64,000 bases of DNA from Rhodopseudomonas infernalis (GTDB lineage Bacteria; Pseudomonadota; Alphaproteobacteria; Rhizobiales; Xanthobacteraceae): assembly GCF_022271405.1 (NCBI RefSeq), contig NZ_JAJNAL010000020.1, positions 29,967 to 93,966 on the forward strand. Direction: 5' to 3'. Of this stretch, positions 21,030 to 29,979 are shown piece after piece. The number at the start of each line of letters is the position of its first letter. Positions within the stretch are counted from its first letter, which is position 1. Below the pieces are notes generated by a model, which was not told the origin of the DNA, ran no database searches, and saw nothing but the letters and a program-made list of their open reading frames with translations. Made by a program: the position numbers and the translations under genes.

Positions 21030-22037
21030 ATGGACGCCATCCTTCTGCAGATCATGAACGGCCTCGACAAAGGCGGCGCCTACGCGCTGATTGCGCTCGG
21101 GCTCACACTCGCCTTCGGCACGCTCGGCGTCGTAAACTTCGCCCACGGAGCGTTGTTTATGCTCGGCGCGTTCTGCGCCGTGATCTTCAATAAGCTGCTG
21201 ACCTTCGAGATCGTTAAAATCGATCCGACGCGCACCACCCCGTGGGGCAGCCCGCTCGAGATCAAGACTCCCTACGTCCAGGACATGCTGGGCGACTGGG
21301 GCAAGGTGCTGATCGACTATTCGGTGCCGGTATCGATCCTGGTCGCAATTCCCGTGATGCTGCTGATCGGCATCCTGATCGAACGCGGCCTGATCCGTTT
21401 CTTCTACAAGCGCCCGCACGCCGACCAGATCCTGGTCACCTTCGGCCTCGCCATCGTGCTGCAGGAGATCATCAAGCACTTCTTCGGCGCCAATCCGATC
21501 GCACAGTCGGCGCCGTCAGTGTTCTCCGGTTCGCTGCAAATCACCGAGACCATCGTGTATCCGTATTGGCGGATCGTGTATCTCGGCTTCTCACTGACGA
21601 CGATCGCGCTGGTCTTTGCTTTTCTGCAACTCACCACCTTCGGCATGGTGGTCCGCGCCGGCATGCAGGACCGAGAAACCGTCGGCTTGCTCGGCATCAA
21701 TATCGAACGCCGCTTCACCATCGTGTTCGGCCTCGCCGCGGTCGTCGCCGGTCTGGCCGGTGTGATGTACACGCCGATCGTCCCGCCGGACTACCACATG
21801 GGTATGGACTTCCTCGTGCTGTCGTTCGTCGTCGTCGTCGTCGGAGGCATGGGATCTCTGCCGGGCGCAGTGCTGGCGGGATTTCTTCTCGGGATTCTGC
21901 AATCTTTCGCCTCGATGAACGAGATCAAGGCACTGCTGCCAGGCATCGATCAGATCATCATCTATCTGATCGCGGTCGTGGTTCTGTTGGTCCGGCCGCG
22001 CGGATTGTTCGGCCGCAAGGGCGTAATGGAGAGCTGA
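21030..22037 (+). CDS. Branched-chain amino acid-type ABC permease, LivH family
   Basis: A 335-residue inner-membrane permease. The opening [20 protein letters not shown] with [20 protein letters not shown] is the LivH hallmark, and the late loop [20 protein letters not shown] is the EAA-like coupling region. About eight hydrophobic segments are visible. It is preceded by GGGGAG about 12 bases upstream. It lies 242 bases after the binding-protein gene and 4 bases before the LivM gene. Confidence 0.92.
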   Translation: MDAILLQIMNGLDKGGAYALIALGLTLAFGTLGVVNFAHGALFMLGAFCAVIFNKLLTFEIVKIDPTRTTPWGSPLEIKTPYVQDMLGDWGKVLIDYSVPVSILVAIPVMLLIGILIERGLIRFFYKRPHADQILVTFGLAIVLQEIIKHFFGANPIAQSAPSVFSGSLQITETIVYPYWRIVYLGFSLTTIALVFAFLQLTTFGMVVRAGMQDRETVGLLGINIERRFTIVFGLAAVVAGLAGVMYTPIVPPDYHMGMDFLVLSFVVVVVGGMGSLPGAVLAGFLLGILQSFASMNEIKALLPGIDQIIIYLIAVVVLLVRPRGLFGRKGVMES

Positions 22038-22041
22038 TCCG

Positions 22042-23259
22042 ATGAAGCACACCTCCAAATTCGCCGATATCGCCCTGCTGATCGGTTTCGCCGTGATGGT
22101 TGCGCTCGGGCCGATCATCTTCACTCCGATCGGCGCCGGCTATCCCGATCTGCTGCAGAAATTCGCGATCTACGGCATCTTCGCGATCGGCTTCAACATC
22201 CTGTTCGGGCTCACCGGCTATCTATCGTTCGGCCACGCCGCGTTTCTCGGCGTCGGCTCATACGCTGCAGTGTGGTCGTTCAAGCTGGTTTCGATGGAGC
22301 TGCTGCCGGCGATCGTGTTCTCGGTCGTCCTCGCCGGGCTACTGGCACTGGCGATCGGCTTCGTGTCTCTGCGCCGGTCCGGCATCTACTTCTCGATCTT
22401 GACGCTGGCGTTCGCCCAAATGTGCTACAATATGGCCTATTCGGTGTTCACGCCGATTACCAACGGCGAGACCGGCCTGCGCGTGCTGCGCCAGGATCCC
22501 CGCTATCTCGATGCGGCGCTCGGCTATGTGGTGCCGATGCCCTCGCTGTTCGGGCTACCGATCACCGGCTGGACCGGCTTCTACATCTGCGGCGCAGTCT
22601 TGGTCGCGGCGTTCGGCTTGTCGATCGCAATCTTCCGGTCGCCGTTCGGCATGACGCTTCGCGCGATCAAGTCGAACCAGAACCGGATGGGCTACACCGG
22701 CTATTCGAGCCGGCCCTATCTGCTCTCCGCCTTCGTGATCTCCGGCATGTTCGCTGGCCTCGCCGGTTCGCTTCTCGCCGCCACCGATCCGCTGGCAGGC
22801 GCGGAGCGGATGCAGTGGACGGCGTCCGGCGAAGTGGTGCTGATGACGATCCTCGGTGGTGCCGGCACGCTGCTCGGCCCGGTGGTCGGCACCGGCATCA
22901 TCAAGTACTTCGAGAACATTTTCTCCGCCTACAACAGCCAGCAGCTTGGCAAGGTCTTCGCATTCCTGCCGGACGGCCTGCGCGAAAGCGTGGTCAATAT
23001 CGCCAGCCTGTTCGTCGGCGAAGGCTGGCAGCTCACCCTCGGCCTGCTGTTCATGGCGGTGGTGATCTTCCTGCCCGGCGGCGTGATGGAAGGCGTCAAC
23101 CGGCTGATCGGCCTCAAACACACCCCGAAGGTGAAATCGCTCGGCGACTCGCCGCAGCGCGACGGTCTCGGCGAGACCGTGATCGAGGAGATGCCCGCGC
23201 GCGACCGTGCCGCCGAAATCGAGAAGAAAGCCACCGAGAAAGCGAGAGCCGCGTCATGA
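22042..23259 (+). CDS. Branched-chain amino acid-type ABC permease, LivM family
   Basis: A 405-residue second permease. [20 protein letters not shown] and [17 protein letters not shown] are the LivM signature, and [20 protein letters not shown] is the C-terminal coupling loop. The last ~50 residues are a charged cytoplasmic tail ([14 protein letters not shown]) longer than in E. coli LivM. The ATG lies 4 bases after livH. The stop overlaps the next ATP-binding gene by 4 bases. Confidence 0.92.
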   Translation: MKHTSKFADIALLIGFAVMVALGPIIFTPIGAGYPDLLQKFAIYGIFAIGFNILFGLTGYLSFGHAAFLGVGSYAAVWSFKLVSMELLPAIVFSVVLAGLLALAIGFVSLRRSGIYFSILTLAFAQMCYNMAYSVFTPITNGETGLRVLRQDPRYLDAALGYVVPMPSLFGLPITGWTGFYICGAVLVAAFGLSIAIFRSPFGMTLRAIKSNQNRMGYTGYSSRPYLLSAFVISGMFAGLAGSLLAATDPLAGAERMQWTASGEVVLMTILGGAGTLLGPVVGTGIIKYFENIFSAYNSQQLGKVFAFLPDGLRESVVNIASLFVGEGWQLTLGLLFMAVVIFLPGGVMEGVNRLIGLKHTPKVKSLGDSPQRDGLGETVIEEMPARDRAAEIEKKATEKARAAS

Positions 23260-24026
23260 TCGCGACCAATGACATCGTCCTGCACATCGACCACGTCCAC
23301 AAGACGTTCGCCGGTCTGCATGCGCTCGCCGACGTGCATCTCGACATCCGCGAGGGCGAGACTCACGCCATCATCGGCCCGAACGGCGCCGGCAAGTCGA
23401 CGCTGCTCAATGTCTGCGTCGGCGTGCTGCCGCCGACCCAGGGCAAGGTGATGTTCCACGGCACCGAGCTCACCGGGCTGAAGCCCTATGAGATCAACCA
23501 GCTCGGGGTCGCGCGGGTGTTTCAGACGCCGGAGATATTCAGCGACCTGACCGTGCTCGAGAACGTCATGATGGCGATGCTGTCGCATCAGGACGGCGCA
23601 TTCCGACTGAAGCTGGTGTCGCGGTTCGACGAACAGGGCGAGATTGGCCAGCGAGCCGTGCAGGCGCTGCGTGAGCGCGGCCTCGGCGGGCATCTCTATC
23701 ATCTGGCCGGCGCCCTCTCCCGCGGCGATAAGCGCCGACTCGAGCTGGTCATGGGCCTGGTGCAGAAGCCGAAGCTGCTTCTGCTGGACGAACCGACCGC
23801 CGGCATGGCCCGTGCCGACACCAACGCCACCATCGAAATCCTGCGCCAGATCAAGCAATCCGGTATGACGATCGTGATCATCGAACACGACATGCACGTG
23901 GTGTTTTCACTTGCCGACCGCATCACGGTGCTGGCCGGCGGCCGTGTCATCGCGCAAGGCGTGCCCGACGAGATCAAGGGCAATCCGAAAGTAATCGAAG
24001 CCTATCTCGGCGAGGAGCAGGTATGA
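23256..24026 (+). CDS. ABC transporter ATP-binding protein, LivG family
   Basis: A 256-residue cytoplasmic ATPase. Walker A is GPNGAGKST, the signature loop is [11 protein letters not shown] (the LivG-type variant of LSGGQ), Walker B is [11 protein letters not shown], and the switch His is in [11 protein letters not shown]. The ATG at 23256 overlaps the LivM stop (ATGA). It pairs with the LivF protein encoded directly downstream. Confidence 0.93.
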   Translation: MIATNDIVLHIDHVHKTFAGLHALADVHLDIREGETHAIIGPNGAGKSTLLNVCVGVLPPTQGKVMFHGTELTGLKPYEINQLGVARVFQTPEIFSDLTVLENVMMAMLSHQDGAFRLKLVSRFDEQGEIGQRAVQALRERGLGGHLYHLAGALSRGDKRRLELVMGLVQKPKLLLLDEPTAGMARADTNATIEILRQIKQSGMTIVIIEHDMHVVFSLADRITVLAGGRVIAQGVPDEIKGNPKVIEAYLGEEQV

Positions 24027-24775
24027 CGACGATGACCGCCGAACGGCCAGACGCCGCCCAGCCGGGTGAGATGCCGTATTTCTGCTGCCGCAACCTCAAC
24101 GCCTACTACGGCGACAGCTACATCGTGCAGAACGTCTCGTTCAAGCTGAACAGGGGCGAAATCCTGGCTCTGCTCGGCCGCAACGGCGCCGGCAAGACCT
24201 CGACGTTGCGCGCGATCGCGCGAGCTTCGACGCCGGAACTGGTGTCGGGCGAAGTGATCCTCGACGGCGTCAAGCTTCACCGCAAGCCGAACTACGTGGC
24301 CGCTCAGGCCGGAATCCAGCTGGTGCAGGAAGATCGCCGGATCATTCCAGGCATGACCGTCGAGCAAAATCTGCAGCTCGCGGTGATCTCCGGCAGCGCC
24401 GGATGGCCATTCGAGCGAATCTACGAGCTGTTCCCGCGTCTCGCCGAGCGGCGCAAGCAGGAAGGCGTGACGATGTCTGGCGGCGAGCAGCAGATGCTGG
24501 CCATCGCCCGCGCCCTCGCCCGCGACCTCAAGCTGCTGCTGCTGGACGAGCCCTATGAGGGCCTCGCCCCTGTCGTGCGCCACGATATTGCCAAGGCGCT
24601 ACGGGAAGTCCGCGCCGCCGGCATCACCACGATCATCGTCGAACAAAACGCCGTGGCTGCGCTCGAGTTGTCCGATCGCGCGGTCATCCTGGATACGGGC
24701 GAGGTCGTGTTCGACGGCTCAGCCAAGGACGTGCTCGATAGTGAGGATCTGCGGCTGAGATATCTTGCGATCTGA
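24023..24775 (+). CDS. ABC transporter ATP-binding protein, LivF family
   Basis: A 250-residue second ATPase. Walker A is GRNGAGKTS, the Q-loop region is IQLVQEDRRIIPGMTV, the signature is MSGGEQQMLAIARAL, Walker B is LLLLDEPYEGL, and the switch region is TIIVEQNAVAALEL. It overlaps the previous gene by 4 bases and ends the operon. LivG and LivF together would energise the LivH-LivM pore. Confidence 0.93.
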   Translation: MTTMTAERPDAAQPGEMPYFCCRNLNAYYGDSYIVQNVSFKLNRGEILALLGRNGAGKTSTLRAIARASTPELVSGEVILDGVKLHRKPNYVAAQAGIQLVQEDRRIIPGMTVEQNLQLAVISGSAGWPFERIYELFPRLAERRKQEGVTMSGGEQQMLAIARALARDLKLLLLDEPYEGLAPVVRHDIAKALREVRAAGITTIIVEQNAVAALELSDRAVILDTGEVVFDGSAKDVLDSEDLRLRYLAI

Positions 24776-24860
24776 ACGCGGCGATTGCTTACGCAGCTTC
24801 GGAGAGCGGAACGTAACCAGACTTCGGGACGTCAACTCTCCATCAAAACGATGCATCACC

Positions 24861-25346
24861 TCATCGGTGATCAGAGATGTACTGTTCGCATTGCGCAAGC
24901 GTCCCGGGGCCGAACACCCTTGTGTAGACCGTCGGCACGACATCGTCGCAGCTCGCGATCAGATAGGGCTGGATGCCGATCCACTGGAACACGCAGAAGT
25001 TGGCGTCGTCGGCCGACCCGGTCAGAGCAGCCGTCTGGATATCGATCGGCGGAACCACCTCTGCGATCGCCACGGAATGGTCCCCGTCGGCGTCCTGAAT
25101 CCGGATACAGGCGCTGTCCGCGGGATAGACAGTATTCAGTTGCACCGAGAACGGCTTGATAGCCGGCAGCGCGATGTCAGGCGTGGTAACGAAGAAGCCG
25201 TAGATCGGGGGATGAATCCGGAACGGCAACTGTTCCAGCGATGGTACGTCATTGAGATTCGGCGTCTCACCCGTGGCCGTGAGATGAACCAGTCCCAGCA
25301 GACGATACGCCCTGTATTGAGCGCGGCCGAAATTCTTCTTGGGCAT
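24861..25346 (-). CDS. Unrecognised 161-residue protein
   Basis: A leftward frame with a good GAGGAC ribosome site 8 bases before the ATG. No signal peptide or membrane helix is evident. The sequence has alternating hydrophobic and polar stretches suggestive of a beta-rich fold (FRIHPPIYGFFVTTPDIALP, IRIQDADGDHSVAIAEVV) and four Cys residues (IRIQ-preceding SAC, NFC, SC, QC). I do not recognise a family. The DNA is less GC-rich than the transporter genes beside it, consistent with an acquired or lineage-specific gene. It lies downstream of another small unknown gene (25514-25744) in the same direction, with a hairpin between them. Confidence 0.6.
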   Translation of the reverse strand: MPKKNFGRAQYRAYRLLGLVHLTATGETPNLNDVPSLEQLPFRIHPPIYGFFVTTPDIALPAIKPFSVQLNTVYPADSACIRIQDADGDHSVAIAEVVPPIDIQTAALTGSADDANFCVFQWIGIQPYLIASCDDVVPTVYTRVFGPGTLAQCEQYISDHR

Positions 25347-25393
25347 AATGTGTCCTCAAAAACAGAAAGTGCTCAAATCGGATAGCCGTCGAT

Positions 25394-25416
25394 CGGGCAG
25401 TTCTCAAAACTGCCCG
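25394..25416. terminator. Hairpin between two unknown genes
   Basis: Perfect 9-base arms CGGGCAGTT (25394-25402) and AACTGCCCG (25408-25416) enclose a 5-base loop. No clear U-tract follows on either strand, so it could be an attenuator or a processing hairpin rather than a terminator. Confidence 0.4.
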
Positions 25417-25513
25417 CGTCGGCTCAGGACGTCGAGCCGACCTTGACGCTCACCGTCTGCTTGTCCAGCGTGACGTCGACTTGCTTGTATTCCTGCTTCG
25501 GAGGAGATTCTTC

Positions 25514-25744
25514 TTATCGAAGGGGCACTTCCGAAATCGCGTCGGAGGCTCCCTCGGTCGGTGCGGTGAGCAGGACATCGAGCAACAGAATGTCCGGATT
25601 GATCCCTTGGGGATTGCGATACACGAGCTCGCCCGTCCAGCCGCCAGTCGGCACCTCTGCCTTTCCGACGACGATCAGCTTGTGGGGAGCCCCTGGCATG
25701 CGATCAATCCAGGCTTTGAATGTAATATCAAGCAGACGCGGCAT
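25514..25744 (-). CDS. Unrecognised small protein with in-frame stop before a further coding-looking stretch
   Basis: Starts MPRLLDITFKAWIDRMPGAP at 25744, with GGAGG about 6 bases upstream; an in-frame ATG 15 codons earlier lacks such a site. The main frame runs 76 residues to TAA at 25514-25516. In the same frame, reading continues for another 29 codons (EESPPKQEYKQVDVTLDKQT and on) to TGA at 25424-25426. The second part also looks like coding sequence. This may be one gene broken by a nonsense codon, or a shorter gene with an untranslated tail. The predicted fold is a beta-rich domain (KLIVVGKAEVPTGGWTGELV). Function unknown. Confidence 0.55.
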   Translation of the reverse strand: MPRLLDITFKAWIDRMPGAPHKLIVVGKAEVPTGGWTGELVYRNPQGINPDILLLDVLLTAPTEGASDAISEVPLR

Positions 25745-25997
25745 CGTCCGACCCTCCAAATTCAAAGATGAAGAATTAGTTATTTGCAATCCGTGTAGTA
25801 CGCTCCTGAAACCAACTCGCAGTCAAGGGAATATTCGAGCTACTTGCTAGTGTGCGGGATGTCACGCGCCGCGCTGTGGATTGGTGCACTCAAGATCCGA
25901 GGTCAAGATCGACCGCAAACCAGGCGCACGGCCGCGGGCCGTCCCGCTCCACCATGGCAATATCGGATTTTCGATCGGGGACGGGAGCGACGCTGTC

Positions 25998-26816
25998 TCA
26001 GTCCCGCCGGCCCTGCACCCAGTGCTCGAGCATCTGCAGGGCCATGGCGCGGTCGTCGTCCGATGCCTTGGCGAAGGCGCGGTTGTAGCTGTCCTTGATC
26101 CAGGCTTCTTCCGGCGCGGCACTGTCGCGGGCCAGCGTCAGCCACATCAGGCCGCGGGCGGCCTGGCGCGGCAGCTTCTCGCCGTTGAACAGCAGCTGCC
26201 CAAGCATCGCCTGGGCCTGGTGCTGGCCCTTCTGGGCCGCGAGGCCGAGCCAGCGCGCGCCGTAGCGGAAGTCGCGCGGCATGCCGATGCCCTCGATGTA
26301 CAGCCGGGCCAAGTCGTACTGCGCGTCGGCGTTGCCGAAATACGAGGCGGCGTAGGAGAACATCTCCCGCGCCCGCTCCGGATCGCGCTTGATCTTGGAG
26401 TTCGGGATGCCGTCGAGATAATAGCGGCCGAGCGCCACGAAGGCGTTGGCGACGACAGCCGCCTGCGGCGCGGACGGGCTGTCTTCGGCATGGGCGTTGG
26501 CGATCTTGCTGAAATAATCGAAGGCACGCAGATCATCCTGCACGACGCCATTGCCGTCGGCATACATCCGGCCGAGCCGCCACTGGGCGATCGGATGGCC
26601 ACCCTCGGCGGCATACTGCAGGGCGGTCAGCGAAGTCGTGGCGGTCTCAGTGGGAATGGCCTTCTTCAGCGCCGGCGCAGTGCCAGGCTGTGACGACGCC
26701 ACTGGGATCGTCGTATTCTCGGGGCTGACCGGGGTGCCCTCGAAGGCGAACGCCGGCGCGATGGCCGTAACGCCCAACACCCACGCAACAACGACTGTAC
26801 GCTCAAACATTCGCAT
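25998..26816 (-). CDS. exoR: ExoR-like Sel1-repeat periplasmic regulator
   Basis: A 272-residue protein with a signal peptide (VVVAWVLGVTAIAPAFA). Sel1-type TPR repeats follow: ALQYAAEGGHPIAQWRLGRM, AREMFSYAASYFGNADAQYD, and WLGLAAQKGQHQAQAMLGQL. The tail QAARGLMWLTLARDSAAPEE closely resembles the ExoR family of rhizobia. There, ExoR sits in the periplasm and restrains the ExoS-ChvI two-component system that controls exopolysaccharide and motility. The start is placed at the ATG at 26816 because the hydrophobic leader begins there; an ATG at 26810 also works. No exoS or chvI gene is nearby. The symbol rests on recalled family similarity. Confidence 0.75.
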   Translation of the reverse strand: MRMFERTVVVAWVLGVTAIAPAFAFEGTPVSPENTTIPVASSQPGTAPALKKAIPTETATTSLTALQYAAEGGHPIAQWRLGRMYADGNGVVQDDLRAFDYFSKIANAHAEDSPSAPQAAVVANAFVALGRYYLDGIPNSKIKRDPERAREMFSYAASYFGNADAQYDLARLYIEGIGMPRDFRYGARWLGLAAQKGQHQAQAMLGQLLFNGEKLPRQAARGLMWLTLARDSAAPEEAWIKDSYNRAFAKASDDDRAMALQMLEHWVQGRRD

Positions 26817-27060
26817 AGCAATGCTTCTCGGCCGCCCCGCCCGGCCCGACCGCGGCGCCGCGGACTGCGGACCGGACCTGCTGGGCATCATTACAAAGCG
26901 CGTCCGACAGATGATCTGTCGCGCCAACCGTCCGCTCGGACGTGTGCGCCATACCATCGTGATCGGTCACATTAACGTCAAAGGTCGCTGCGGCGGCCCG
27001 GCCTGCCGGACTGTGGCTGCGATGCAGCACATCGGCGGAAATCGCGGGAACCGTTCCGGT

Positions 27061-27423
27061 CGCGGAGATGCATAGACGGCGAGGAGCGGGCTCAGAGAAC
27101 TTCAGGCAGGACATTCCCGCGACCTTCGAAACCGCACCTTCTGGTGCGAGATTTCCCTTCAGGCCGACACCGAAAATCCCGAGGGACCGCCGCGTCTGCC
27201 GCACCACGTCTTGATGCGGAAGCCATGTCTCAGACTTCAGACCTTCGACGATCGCCCGGCCAGAAGACGTCATGCGGTCGCCGAACAGGAAGTCATGGTC
27301 GAGCTGGATCGTCATCAGGAGCGGTATGCTGCCAACATCGTCAATGTCTTTGGCGACATCACGGCCGGTCGGCTGCAAATCCGCGATATATGGTGTCTTT
27401 TTGAAGACCGCGAAGCAATCAAA
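27061..27423 (-). pseudogene. Decayed fragment of an IlvD/Edd-family dehydratase
   Basis: A leftward open stretch carries about 120 residues recognisable as the middle of the dihydroxy-acid dehydratase/6-phosphogluconate dehydratase family. FKKTPYIADLQPTGRDVAKD is followed by SIPLLMTIQLDHDFLFGDRM, then TSSGRAIVEGL, and LKGNLAPEGAVSKVAGM, LKFSEPAP. The iron-sulfur Cys expected in GDCMT is replaced (FGDRMT). Beyond either end the frame no longer resembles the family. The large N-terminal catalytic part and the C-terminus are absent. The surrounding frame stays open from 27630 to 26803, but this looks like chance or recent decay. A functional short protein is unlikely. Confidence 0.6.
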
Positions 27424-27846
27424 TGGGGCGGACTTGGTAGTGCGGAGGCTGTTAGTAGCATGCTGCGGCGCAGCATCCTGCGCGAGACCATAAGGCGTGG
27501 TCGGCACTGCGGCGCGAACCGGCACGCACGGCGGCAGCACGGCCCTTGACCGGCTGGATCGTAGCGACTTGCTGTCCGTGTTCGCGTGCATCACTAACCC
27601 GCATCCCGGCCGTTCTGGCCAGAGCCCCAACCGGGGAGAATTCCATCGACCCGGCCCATCCTGAGATGAACCTGCCTTGGGACGATGGTCTCATTGACCG
27701 GTGTGGCTAAAAAGCGGCGCGCGCAAGAGGCACCGTCAAAGACGGTTAAATGATCCGGAACTGTTGCGCTATCGCAACAAACGTTGCCCTACAGCCACCA
27801 CTAATCGGTCGACTAACCGTGGCGGGCACGATCTAAAGCGGCGAGA
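27424..27846. other. Non-coding gap upstream of the dehydratase fragment and downstream of lpdA
   Basis: No gene with family resemblance is visible. A 7-base inverted repeat TGTTGCG/CGCAACA with a 4-base loop lies at about 27762-27779, roughly 70 bases beyond the lpdA stop. It could end the pdh transcript, though it lacks a U-tract. Confidence 0.4.
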
Positions 27847-29268
27847 TTAGGCGTTGAGCACCTTGCCGTAGGCGTCGAGCACGGCTTCCTTCATCATCTC
27901 CGACAGGGTCGGATGCGGGAAGACAGTGTGCATCAGCTCTTCCTCGGTGGTCTCGAGGTTCATCGCCACGACGTAGCCCTGGATCAGCTCGGTGACTTCG
28001 GCGCCGATCATATGGGCGCCGATCAGCTGGCCGGTCTTCTTGTCGAAGATCACCTTGACCAGGCCCTGATCCTCGCCGAGCGCGATCGCCTTGCCGTTGG
28101 CGGTGAACGGGAAGCGACCGACCCGGATCTCACGGCCCTGCTCCTTCGCCTTGGCCTCTGTGAGGCCCACCGAGGCGATCTGCGGGTTGCAGTAGGTGCA
28201 GCCGGGGATCAGGCTCTTGTCGAGCGGATGCGGATGCAGGCCCTTGATCGCCTCGACGCAGATCACGCCCTCATGCTCGGCCTTGTGGGCCAGCATCGGC
28301 GGGCCGGCGATGTCGCCGATGGCGTAGATGCCGGGCACGCTGGTCTTGCCGAGCCCGTCCGTGACGATGGTGCCGCGCTCGATCTTCACCCCGAGCTTCT
28401 CCAGCCCGAGGTTCTCGACATTGCCGACCACGCCGACCGCCGAAATCACCCGGTCGAATTCCTGGATTTCGGTCTTCCCGGTGCCGGGATCGATGGTGGC
28501 GACGACGCTGTCGGCTTTCTTGTCGAGCTTGGTGACCTTGGCTCCGGTCAGGATCTTGATGCCCTGCTTCTCGAACCGCTTGCGGGCCAGCGCGGCGATC
28601 TCGGCATCCTCGACCGGCAGGATCTGCGGCAGCACCTCGACCACCGTCACCTTGGTGCCCATGGTGTGGAAGAACGACGCGAACTCGATGCCGATCGCGC
28701 CCGAGCCGACCACCAGCAGCGACTTCGGCATGGTCTCGGGGACCATCGCCTCGAAATAGGTCCAGATCAGCTTCTTGTCCGGCTCGAGCCCCGGCAGCGC
28801 CCTCGGCCGCGCGCCGGTGGCGATGATGATGTGCTTGGCCTGGTAGCTGCCCGGCCCCAGCGTGCCCTTCGGCGCCTCGGTCTTGGAGGCGGCGACGGTG
28901 ACCTTGCCGGGCGCATCGATCGTCGCCTGGCCCCAGATCACCGAGACCTTGTTCTTCTTCATCAGGAAGCCGACGCCGTCGTTCAGCCGCTTCGACACCC
29001 CGCGCGAGCGCGCCACGAACGCCTTCGGATCGTACGAGACGTTGTCGGCCGACAGTCCGTAATCCTTGGCGTGCTGCATGTAGTGATAGATCTCGGCCGA
29101 GCGCAGCAGCGCCTTGGTCGGGATGCAGCCCCAGTTCAGGCAGATGCCGCCGAGATGGGACTTCTCGACGATCGCCGTCTTGAACCCGAGCTGCGCCGCC
29201 CGGATCGCCGCGACATAGCCGCCGGGACCAGAGCCGATGATGATGACGTCGAAGGAGGTGTCGGACAT
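27847..29268 (-). CDS. lpdA: Dihydrolipoyl dehydrogenase (E3) of the pyruvate dehydrogenase cluster
   Basis: A 473-residue flavoprotein that reoxidises the lipoyl arm with NAD+. The FAD motif is IIGSGPGGYVAAIRAAQLG, the redox-active disulfide is in GGICLNWGCIPTKALL, the NAD-binding GxGxxG is in LLVVGSGAIGIEFASFF, and the C-terminal catalytic His-Glu is in HTVFPHPTLSEMMKEAVLDA. It is the last gene of the leftward pdh cluster, separated from pdhC by an unrelated orphan gene. It could also serve other 2-oxoacid dehydrogenases. Confidence 0.96.
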   Translation of the reverse strand: MSDTSFDVIIIGSGPGGYVAAIRAAQLGFKTAIVEKSHLGGICLNWGCIPTKALLRSAEIYHYMQHAKDYGLSADNVSYDPKAFVARSRGVSKRLNDGVGFLMKKNKVSVIWGQATIDAPGKVTVAASKTEAPKGTLGPGSYQAKHIIIATGARPRALPGLEPDKKLIWTYFEAMVPETMPKSLLVVGSGAIGIEFASFFHTMGTKVTVVEVLPQILPVEDAEIAALARKRFEKQGIKILTGAKVTKLDKKADSVVATIDPGTGKTEIQEFDRVISAVGVVGNVENLGLEKLGVKIERGTIVTDGLGKTSVPGIYAIGDIAGPPMLAHKAEHEGVICVEAIKGLHPHPLDKSLIPGCTYCNPQIASVGLTEAKAKEQGREIRVGRFPFTANGKAIALGEDQGLVKVIFDKKTGQLIGAHMIGAEVTELIQGYVVAMNLETTEEELMHTVFPHPTLSEMMKEAVLDAYGKVLNA

Positions 29269-29283
29269 TGGAACCGTTAAATC

Positions 29284-29979
29284 CTATGAGTTGTGCTCAT
29301 CCGCATGAACGACCAAGGCCAGTTCTTTGAGATGCCCGATGGATTCCCGAACAAAATCGATGGGATCTTTCTCCGCGATTTCTAAGATATCATGGAAGCT
29401 TTTCACAAATTGAACTTTCACAGGTTCGGGTGCCCCCGTGCGGGAATTAAACGCTTGTCCCTGGAAGTCCATCCTTCCATCTAGAATGGAAAGTCTATGG
29501 ATATAAAGGCTTTGATTAACGCCTAAAGCTATGCCATCGCTGTGTAGTTTCTTCACATCGAGCGGGCGTTCGTGCTTCAAATTGGCCAACTTCTTTAGAG
29601 TCCTAAGCCAATTGCCCTTCGAACCCAATCCAGGCTGAACATCTCGAAGAGCGCGGAAAATCCGAGGAGAATCTCGATCGATTCCGCTTAGTTGCAAACT
29701 CGCAAGCCTTTCCATGAAGGCGGCTTCACTATCACAATCGGGAAAATAAATATTAGGCTTTTTCTTCCCAGCAGCGGTCTTCCCGTAACGTGTCCAAACC
29801 GAGTCCATCAACCGGTCTAAGAAATGGGACATCGCTTGGATTAGTTCATGAAGATCGACTTGGAAATCGTACTGTGCATCCGTTGTGTCCCTTGCCATTT
29901 TCGAAATCACGAGCATTTTCTTCTCGAAACGCTCTAAGTCTCGCCGACAAGAGTAGGGAATACTCATAGTGAGAATCAC
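29284..29979 (-). CDS. Unrecognised orphan protein inserted in the pdh operon
   Basis: A 231-residue frame that starts with GTG overlapping the pdhC stop (GTGA), or with ATG at 29967, and ends 15 bases before lpdA. Base composition is clearly more AT-rich than every pdh gene around it, with codons such as TTT, AAA, ATT and AGA that are rare in the neighbours. The protein is soluble and mostly helical. The middle segment ([20 protein letters not shown], then [15 protein letters not shown]) resembles the L..L.N..KHR pattern seen in several uncharacterised bacterial proteins, possibly HEPN-like. I cannot assign a function. Composition and position suggest horizontal acquisition. Confidence 0.65.
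   Translation of the reverse strand: MILTMSIPYSCRRDLERFEKKMLVISKMARDTTDAQYDFQVDLHELIQAMSHFLDRLMDSVWTRYGKTAAGKKKPNIYFPDCDSEAAFMERLASLQLSGIDRDSPRIFRALRDVQPGLGSKGNWLRTLKKLANLKHERPLDVKKLHSDGIALGVNQSLYIHRLSILDGRMDFQGQAFNSRTGAPEPVKVQFVKSFHDILEIAEKDPIDFVRESIGHLKELALVVHADEHNS

Noticed and set aside
26803..27630. 275-codon leftward frame as an intact gene
   Set aside because: Only its middle part resembles a known family (IlvD/Edd). The two ends do not, it overlaps the exoR start, and no ribosome site is evident. Listed as a pseudogene fragment instead.
27762..27779. Strong intrinsic terminator after lpdA
   Set aside because: The inverted repeat has a 7-base stem and no following U-run, so it is only noted in the intergenic entry.
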